A stretch of 10,329 nt of DNA, from contig DATJEN010000019.1 of assembly GCA_035496575.1 (NCBI GenBank), positions 1 to 10,329 of the forward strand, read 5' to 3'. Below are positions 6,457 to 10,329 of this stretch, in pieces; position 1 is the stretch's first letter; every line of letters begins with the position of its first letter. Made by a program: the position numbers and the translations under genes. The notes under the pieces were generated by a model. It searched no databases. It saw only the letters and a list, made by a program, of their open reading frames with translations, and was not told the DNA's origin. The DNA comes from PALSA-1355 sp035496575. Its GTDB lineage: Bacteria > Planctomycetota > Planctomycetia > Pirellulales > PALSA-1355.

Positions 6457-7850
6457 TGGCCCGCTCTCAAAACCATCCCCAGTTACGCGCGCAGCTCCAC
6501 ACGCTGCGTGCGAGGCTCATGCGCGCACTGATAATCGCGTTGGCCTGCGTCCAGGCCGTGCTTTCGTTCGCGCAAGAAGGCAAACCGAAAGGCGAGCAGC
6601 CGCCGAACGTCATCATCATCTTGGCCGACGACCTGGGTTATGGAGATTTAGGGTGCTATGGCCATCCCACGATCTCCACTCCCAATCTCGATCGCATGGC
6701 TCGCGAAGGGCTGCGCTTCACGCAGTTCTATGTGGCCGAATGCGTTTGCACGCCCAGTCGCGCGGCCCTACTCACCGGGCGGCTGCCGATTCGCAACGGA
6801 ATGTGCAGCGACAAGCGGCGCGTGTTGTTTCCCGATTCGAAAGGCGGGCTGCCCGAGAATGAAACGACGATTGCCGAAGGTCTGAAATCAGCCAAGTACG
6901 CGACGGCATGTGTCGGCAAGTGGCACCTGGGCAACCGGCCGGCATTCTTGCCGTTGCGGCATGGTTTCGACGCCTATTACGGCATTCCGTACAGCAACGA
7001 CATGAAGCCGACTTCGATCCTGCGCGATAACCAGGTGATCGAGGAGAACACCGATCAAACAACCCTCACCACGCGGTACACGGCCGAAGCCGTCAGCTTC
7101 ATTCGCAGTCATCGCGGCGGGCCGTTCTTCTTGTATCTGGCACACAATTTCCCGCACGTGCCGCTTTTTGCCTCGAATGATTTTCGCGGCAAGAGCCGCC
7201 GAGGACTTTATGGCGACGTGGTCGAGGAGCTGGACGCGAGCGTCGGACAGGTGCTTTCGACCTTGCGCGAACTGGAGATCGACGAACAAACGCTCGTCTT
7301 TTTCACGAGCGACAATGGGCCGTGGCTGATCAAGAACCAGGAGGGCGGATCGGCGGGCCTGTTGCGGGGCGGCAAAGGAAGCACTTGGGAAGGTGGTATG
7401 CGCGAGCCGGCCATTGCGTGGTGGCCCGGCAGAATTGCGCCGGGTCGCGTGACGGCCGAGCTGGTTTCGAGCATGGATCTTTTCGCGACCATCTACGCTC
7501 TGGCCGGAATTCCACTGCCGACCGACCGCACGCTCGATACCTTCGATCTCCGCGGTGTGCTTTTTGACAACGGCAAAAGCCCTCGGCAGTCGATGCTCTA
7601 CTATCGCGGTTCTCAGCTCATGGCCGCGCGGCAAGGGCGGTGGAAAGCGCATTTCATGACGCAGGCCGGCTACGGTGAACCCGAGCCCGAGCAACATGAC
7701 CCGCCGCTGCTGTTCGATCTGGAGGTCGATCCATCGGAGCGATTCGACGTGGCCAAAGAGCACTCCGATGCCGTCGCGGCCATTCGCGAGCTCGTCTCTA
7801 AGCACAAGCAAGAGCTGGTCGCTCCGCCATCGCAGTTGGAACTGCGCTAG
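6456..7850 (+). CDS. Exported type I (formylglycine-dependent) sulfatase, arylsulfatase A-like
   Basis: Encodes 464 residues from ATG 6456, which overlaps the zwf stop as TGATG; a second candidate, ATG 6519, gives a shorter and cleaner signal peptide (MRALIIALACVQAVLSFAQ) and may be the true start. An upstream TTG at 6426 is unlikely. The enzyme hydrolyses sulfate esters, probably on an exogenous polysaccharide or glycan. Evidence (numbering from 6456): NVIIILADDLGYGDLG with metal ligands D58 and D59; sulfatase signature CTPSR with C98 to be converted to formylglycine; GKWHLG (K155, H157); HNFPHVP (H230, H234); TSDNG (D286, N287); and GGKGSTWEGGMREP (K307). Length and motifs are complete. Planctomycetes carry many such genes for sulfated algal polymers. 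The maturation enzyme is not in the window. The position directly behind zwf suggests translational coupling. Exact substrate cannot be told from sequence. Confidence 0.94.
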   Translation: MARSQNHPQLRAQLHTLRARLMRALIIALACVQAVLSFAQEGKPKGEQPPNVIIILADDLGYGDLGCYGHPTISTPNLDRMAREGLRFTQFYVAECVCTPSRAALLTGRLPIRNGMCSDKRRVLFPDSKGGLPENETTIAEGLKSAKYATACVGKWHLGNRPAFLPLRHGFDAYYGIPYSNDMKPTSILRDNQVIEENTDQTTLTTRYTAEAVSFIRSHRGGPFFLYLAHNFPHVPLFASNDFRGKSRRGLYGDVVEELDASVGQVLSTLRELEIDEQTLVFFTSDNGPWLIKNQEGGSAGLLRGGKGSTWEGGMREPAIAWWPGRIAPGRVTAELVSSMDLFATIYALAGIPLPTDRTLDTFDLRGVLFDNGKSPRQSMLYYRGSQLMAARQGRWKAHFMTQAGYGEPEPEQHDPPLLFDLEVDPSERFDVAKEHSDAVAAIRELVSKHKQELVAPPSQLELR

Positions 7851-7854
7851 CCGA

Positions 7855-8976
7855 CTATTCTCCAGCGGCTTTCAACAGGTCGCGCGCAAGGGGCTCGAGC
7901 GGCGTGTCTCGCAAGTTGCACATCACCGCGATGGCCTGTCGCTTGTCCGGAGCGAGTACCAGGAACGTAGAGACCTTCGGCTGGCCGCCAGAGTGCGAGA
8001 CAAGCCGTTGACCGTCCATATTCGTCAGGAAACATCCAAGTCCGCACGGCGTGTTTTTGCCATCGGCGGTCTTCTGCACGGTCCACATTCGCTCGAGCGT
8101 CTCGCGCGAGACCAGCTTCGCATCCATCAGCGCGATCGCGAAGCGCGCCAGATCGCCGGGCGTGGAACACCATCCGCCGCCGGGGATCTTGTTCGTCACG
8201 TCTACCGCAAAATCATTAAGCAGCTCAGCGTCCTTGGCCGGCGTCTTCATGCGGTACCCCGCCGCACGGTGCGGAATGATCTTGAAGGAATTGTCGGGCT
8301 GGATGCTGCGCATGCCGGCCGGGCGGCACACGTGCTCTTGCACGTAGCTGACATAATCCGTGCCCGAGGCGCCTTCGATCGCCGTGCCCAGCAGATTGAA
8401 CCCGTAGGTCGTGTACGAGAACTTTTCGCCCGGCGCGAACAACAGCGGATCATCCTGAAAAATCTTGAGAGCCTCGCCCACTCGGCTATAGAAGACAACG
8501 CTGCGGACCTCCTCACCCTTGTAGTGTCGGATGCCGCTTTGGTGCTTGAGCAGCAGCGCGGCCGTGATCGGCGCTTGCTTTTCCGGAAAACCAGGCACGT
8601 ATTTTTGAATGGGCGCGTCGAGATCGAGCTTGTTTTGCTCGACCAACTGCATGGCCGCCACGGCGGTAAGCATTTTTGAGATCGAGGCCAGGCGATACAC
8701 CGTGTCCCCGCTGGCCGGAACCTGGTTCTCCAGGTCGGCCAGCCCAAAGCCGCGCTCGTGCACGAGCTGGCCATCGGCCACCACGGCCAGGGACATCCCC
8801 GGCACGCGCCGCGCGGCCATGAACTCGTTCACCTTCGTCGCGATGGCTTCGACCCGCTGGCTCGACAACTCCGCGGCCGTGACCGCTTGGGTGCGAATCA
8901 ACAAGAGCGTCAGTACCACGAGCGATAATGCGACTCGCGCGGTGCTTGTTTCGCCTCTGGATTCCGGCACGTTCAT
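7855..8976 (-). CDS. Exported serine hydrolase, class C beta-lactamase fold, LACTB-like
   Basis: Encodes 373 residues from ATG at 8976. A longer frame starting at 9021 is rejected because its first residues are translated from a palindromic intergenic repeat and would precede the signal peptide. Residues 1-35 look like a signal peptide or anchor (ARVALSLVVLTLLLIRTQA). The catalytic SxxK is S98-I-S-K101 (RLASISKM), the middle motif is Y188-T-T (SYTTYGFNLLG) instead of YxN, and the third motif is HSGG (H328). Segments such as VPGMSLAVV, DLENQVP, KLDLDAPIQKYVPGFPEK, SGIRHY, DPLLFAPGEKF and GGGWCSTPGDL match the LACTB subgroup (the SISK motif and SGIRHY are features of human LACTB, from memory). 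The fold family includes beta-lactamases, DD-peptidases and esterases; a peptidase or esterase in the periplasm is more likely than antibiotic resistance. Convergent with the sulfatase gene, stop codons 4 nt apart. Confidence 0.92.
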   Translation of the reverse strand: MNVPESRGETSTARVALSLVVLTLLLIRTQAVTAAELSSQRVEAIATKVNEFMAARRVPGMSLAVVADGQLVHERGFGLADLENQVPASGDTVYRLASISKMLTAVAAMQLVEQNKLDLDAPIQKYVPGFPEKQAPITAALLLKHQSGIRHYKGEEVRSVVFYSRVGEALKIFQDDPLLFAPGEKFSYTTYGFNLLGTAIEGASGTDYVSYVQEHVCRPAGMRSIQPDNSFKIIPHRAAGYRMKTPAKDAELLNDFAVDVTNKIPGGGWCSTPGDLARFAIALMDAKLVSRETLERMWTVQKTADGKNTPCGLGCFLTNMDGQRLVSHSGGQPKVSTFLVLAPDKRQAIAVMCNLRDTPLEPLARDLLKAAGE

Positions 8977-8986
8977 TCGCTCGTGA

Positions 8987-9070
8987 GGGCCAACGGCCCG
9001 TCCTGCCACAGCCAGGGGCATCGCCCCTGGTCTCTCCCCGCGCTCACCATCGCCAAAGCCCCAACGGGGC
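8987..9070. repeat. Three consecutive GC-rich palindromes with 3-nt loops (REP-like element)
   Basis: Three perfect hairpins follow each other: GGGCC-AAC-GGCCC (8987-8999), CCAGGGGC-ATC-GCCCCTGG (9012-9030) and GCCCC-AAC-GGGGC (9058-9070). All have 3-nt loops, and two loops are identical (AAC). There is no T run, so they are poor terminators on either strand, and they lie in the leader of the minus-strand hydrolase gene. The arrangement looks like a dispersed palindromic repeat cluster (REP/BIME type). Confidence 0.75.
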
Positions 9071-9165
9071 GCTCTGCACGAACGGAATTACTTGATCGCC
9101 TCAACATGGATGTGTCCTATTGCTGCTGATGAACGAACGGGTCGAACGCGGTTTTAATTGCGACT

Positions 9166-9179
9166 TTGCCCTCGGGCAA
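9166..9179. repeat. Small perfect inverted repeat TTGCCC-TC-GGGCAA
   Basis: A 6-bp perfect stem with a 2-nt loop, extended by one T-G pair on the RNA level. It could be part of an operator or a weak hairpin; a loop of 2 nt is too tight for a stable RNA hairpin, so a protein-binding DNA palindrome fits better. It lies 149 nt before the PAF-AH-like start. Confidence 0.45.
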
Positions 9180-9192
9180 GTCACGTCCCTAT

Positions 9193-9213
9193 TTGCGTTT
9201 TGAACAAACGCAA
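9193..9213. repeat. Perfect 8-bp inverted repeat TTGCGTTT-N5-AAACGCAA, operator-like
   Basis: The arms 9193-9200 and 9206-9213 are perfectly complementary around TGAAC, giving a 21-bp dyad of the size bound by dimeric helix-turn-helix regulators. A TTTT run follows at 9216-9219, so a weak terminator reading rightward is the alternative, but the stem is AT-rich and no gene on the plus strand ends upstream. It lies between two divergent genes, 114 nt before the plus-strand start. Confidence 0.5.
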
Positions 9214-9315
9214 CATTTTGCTTCGCGCTAGTGCGAGCAGCCAAGAACTCGCCTACAACTGCCGAAATACCGGACGGGCTTGCGGCCCTATGGTGCGATT
9301 GCCTTGTTATTCGCT

Positions 9316-9319
9316 GGAG
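9316..9319 (+). promoter_or_regulatory. Ribosome binding site GGAG for the PAF-AH-like gene
   Basis: GGAG ends 8 nt before ATG 9328, a normal spacing. It supports this start over downstream alternatives, and the start gives a good signal peptide. Confidence 0.7.
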
Positions 9320-9327
9320 CTGACCAG

Positions 9328-10329
9328 ATGTTGAGAAACCGACCGAATTGCATCTTCTTGGCTGTGGCACTGGCCGCGGCCACGCTATGGGTCGCCGCCA
9401 CGGCTGGCCGGCTCGAGGTCTTGCCGCCGACGGGGCCGCACGCGGTTGGCCGCACGCGGCTGGCATGGGTCGATTCGTCGCGGCCCGAACGCTTTCATCC
9501 CGAGCGGAACCGCGAAATCATCGCCGAGGTGTGGTATCCCGCCAAACCAGGTACCGGGCAGCCAGCTACGTATTACCCCGAGATCGCGCGCACCAAGGAC
9601 GAAGCCGTCCGCGCGGGAGTGCTGTCGAGTCTCGAGGCGTGGGGCCTCGGCCAAATTCTCAGCCGCGCGCGGATCGACGCCGACCCAGCACAGATCGCCG
9701 CGCCGCTGCCGGTGGTGTTGTTCTCGCCGGGGAACGGGACCAACGTGGAGCTCTATGCAGCGCATGGCGAGGAACTGGCCAGCCATGGCTTTGTCGTGGT
9801 CGGCGTGAATCATCCTTACGACGTGATGGCGGTGCGCCTGATGGATGACACCGTCGCAGGATACACGAGCACCCAGCCCGGCGAGGAGAGTAATTTGCGG
9901 GTGGACGAACGCGCGGCCGATTTGCGGTTCATTCTCGATCGCATGGCCGAGATGGCGCGCGACGGAAATGCGCTGGCCGGCAGATTGGATCTCGGCCGCG
10001 TCGCAGCCATGGGGCATTCGCGCGGCGGACACACCGCGGCCCGCGCCTGTGCCAGCGACGCGCGGCTGCGCTCGGGCATCAACCTCGATGGGCTGCACTC
10101 GGGCGGCCCATACTCGACGCGCGCGGACGAAGAGCCGCCGCCTCAGCCGTTTTTGTATATCGGCAAAGAGCGGACGATTGGCGCGCGGACGGAGGAGATC
10201 ATCGCGGCCAACCCGCACGGCTCGCTGGTATCGGTGCCGAATGCGGCGCATGCCGATTTTTCGGACGGCGGGGCATTCGAGCCGAGACTCAACCCCTTTA
10301 GCGCGAGCTCACGCCGAGCGCTCGACACG
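9328..10329 (+). CDS. Exported alpha/beta hydrolase, PAF-acetylhydrolase-like (3' truncated by window)
   Basis: The frame is open for 334 codons to the last base, so the C-terminus is missing. Residues 1-27 form a signal peptide (NCIFLAVALAAATLWVAATA). Then follow a beta strand region with EIIAEVWYPAKPGTGQPA, as in PAF-AH and dienelactone-hydrolase-like proteins; PLPVVLFSPGNGTN, the oxyanion strand; HGFVVVGVNHPYD; and the nucleophile elbow GHSRGGH with S231. D254 (NLDG) and H308 (NAAHADFSD) complete a plausible catalytic triad. The HxDFSD context of the histidine resembles platelet-activating-factor acetylhydrolases (PF03403-type), which cleave short or oxidised acyl esters. A carboxylesterase or lipase acting outside the cytoplasm is the safest call; the natural substrate is unknown. 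The visible length (334) is already near family size, so little is missing. The gene is divergent from the LACTB-like hydrolase gene and may share regulation with it. Confidence 0.88.
   Translation, partial: MLRNRPNCIFLAVALAAATLWVAATAGRLEVLPPTGPHAVGRTRLAWVDSSRPERFHPERNREIIAEVWYPAKPGTGQPATYYPEIARTKDEAVRAGVLSSLEAWGLGQILSRARIDADPAQIAAPLPVVLFSPGNGTNVELYAAHGEELASHGFVVVGVNHPYDVMAVRLMDDTVAGYTSTQPGEESNLRVDERAADLRFILDRMAEMARDGNALAGRLDLGRVAAMGHSRGGHTAARACASDARLRSGINLDGLHSGGPYSTRADEEPPPQPFLYIGKERTIGARTEEIIAANPHGSLVSVPNAAHADFSDGGAFEPRLNPFSASSRRALDT

Larger units (their letters stand above)
8977..9327. other. Divergent intergenic region (351 nt) between the LACTB-like and PAF-AH-like genes
   Basis: No convincing gene lies here; the minus-strand open frame crossing 9101-9466 is only the shadow of the next gene. 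The part next to the LACTB-like gene carries three GC-rich hairpins, and the middle carries two perfect inverted repeats, each listed separately. The composition in 9081-9260 is visibly more AT-rich than that of the flanking genes. Promoters for both genes should be here, but no -35/-10 pair stands out on either strand. The LACTB-like gene has only a weak GAG-type ribosome site. Confidence 0.6.

Noticed and set aside
7675..8679. Plus-strand frame of 334 codons across the 3' end of the sulfatase gene and the hydrolase
   Set aside because: It is antisense to the LACTB-like gene, which has clear catalytic motifs; the plus-strand translation shows no recognisable domain.
7855..8976. Antibiotic-resistance beta-lactamase
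   Set aside because: The SISK, YTT and HSGG motifs and LACTB-like segments point to a housekeeping-type peptidase or esterase; no resistance context is present.
8977..9021. Upstream start at 9021 for the LACTB-like gene
   Set aside because: The added 15 residues come from the palindromic repeat and would stand before an otherwise normal signal peptide.
9280..9310. TTGCGG ... TGTTAT as a promoter for the PAF-AH-like gene
   Set aside because: The spacer is 19 nt and the -10 match is only 4 of 6; the predicted start would fall in the ribosome binding site.
9385..10251. Minus-strand frame of 288 codons
   Set aside because: Shadow of the PAF-AH-like gene, whose catalytic triad and ribosome site are on the plus strand.

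Overview
The window is moderately GC-rich bacterial DNA that most likely comes from a planctomycete, probably a Pirellulales-like lineage. This is an inference from gene content: an ECF sigma factor of the type expanded in that phylum, a Ser/Thr kinase with a planctomycete-style N-terminal extension and a polytopic membrane tail, a secreted type I sulfatase, a secreted repeat/CARDB protein, and short palindromic repeats between genes. No rRNA, tRNA, CRISPR array, transposase or phage gene was found.

Layout. (1) 3-398 (+): 3' part of an ECF sigma factor gene, cut by the window edge. (2) 399-610: spacer dominated by an 86-nt imperfect inverted repeat followed by a T run. (3) 611-2020 (+): secreted low-complexity protein with Lys/Ser-, KIDPG-repeat and Gly/Tyr-rich blocks and a C-terminal CARDB-like domain, closed by a strong intrinsic terminator (2043-2081). 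(4) 2159-4450 (+): membrane-anchored Ser/Thr kinase with an extended -10 promoter so close to the ATG that its mRNA may be leaderless. (5) 4579-4950 (+): small SpoIIAA-like (STAS/SEC14-type) protein with a strong ribosome binding site. (6) 5002-6456 (+): glucose-6-phosphate dehydrogenase (zwf). (7) 6456-7850 (+): exported sulfatase whose ATG overlaps the zwf stop codon. (8) 8976-7855 (-): exported serine hydrolase of the class C beta-lactamase fold, most like the LACTB subgroup, convergent with the sulfatase. (9) 8977-9327: divergent intergenic region with three short GC-rich hairpins in a row and two further palindromes. (10) 9328-10329 (+): exported alpha/beta hydrolase resembling platelet-activating-factor acetylhydrolases, running off the window end.

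How the genes work together. The first half combines regulation (sigma factor, kinase) and cell-surface material. The middle joins central carbon metabolism (the NADPH-generating entry to the pentose phosphate pathway) to sulfatase-mediated desulfation of exogenous polymers through an overlapping gene pair. The last part holds two secreted or periplasmic serine hydrolases. No classical defence or mobile system is visible. The most unusual elements are the modular KIDPG/GGGY/CARDB protein, the kinase with a DFN motif and a shortened beta3-alphaC segment, its possible leaderless promoter, the LACTB-like hydrolase, and the two intergenic inverted-repeat elements.
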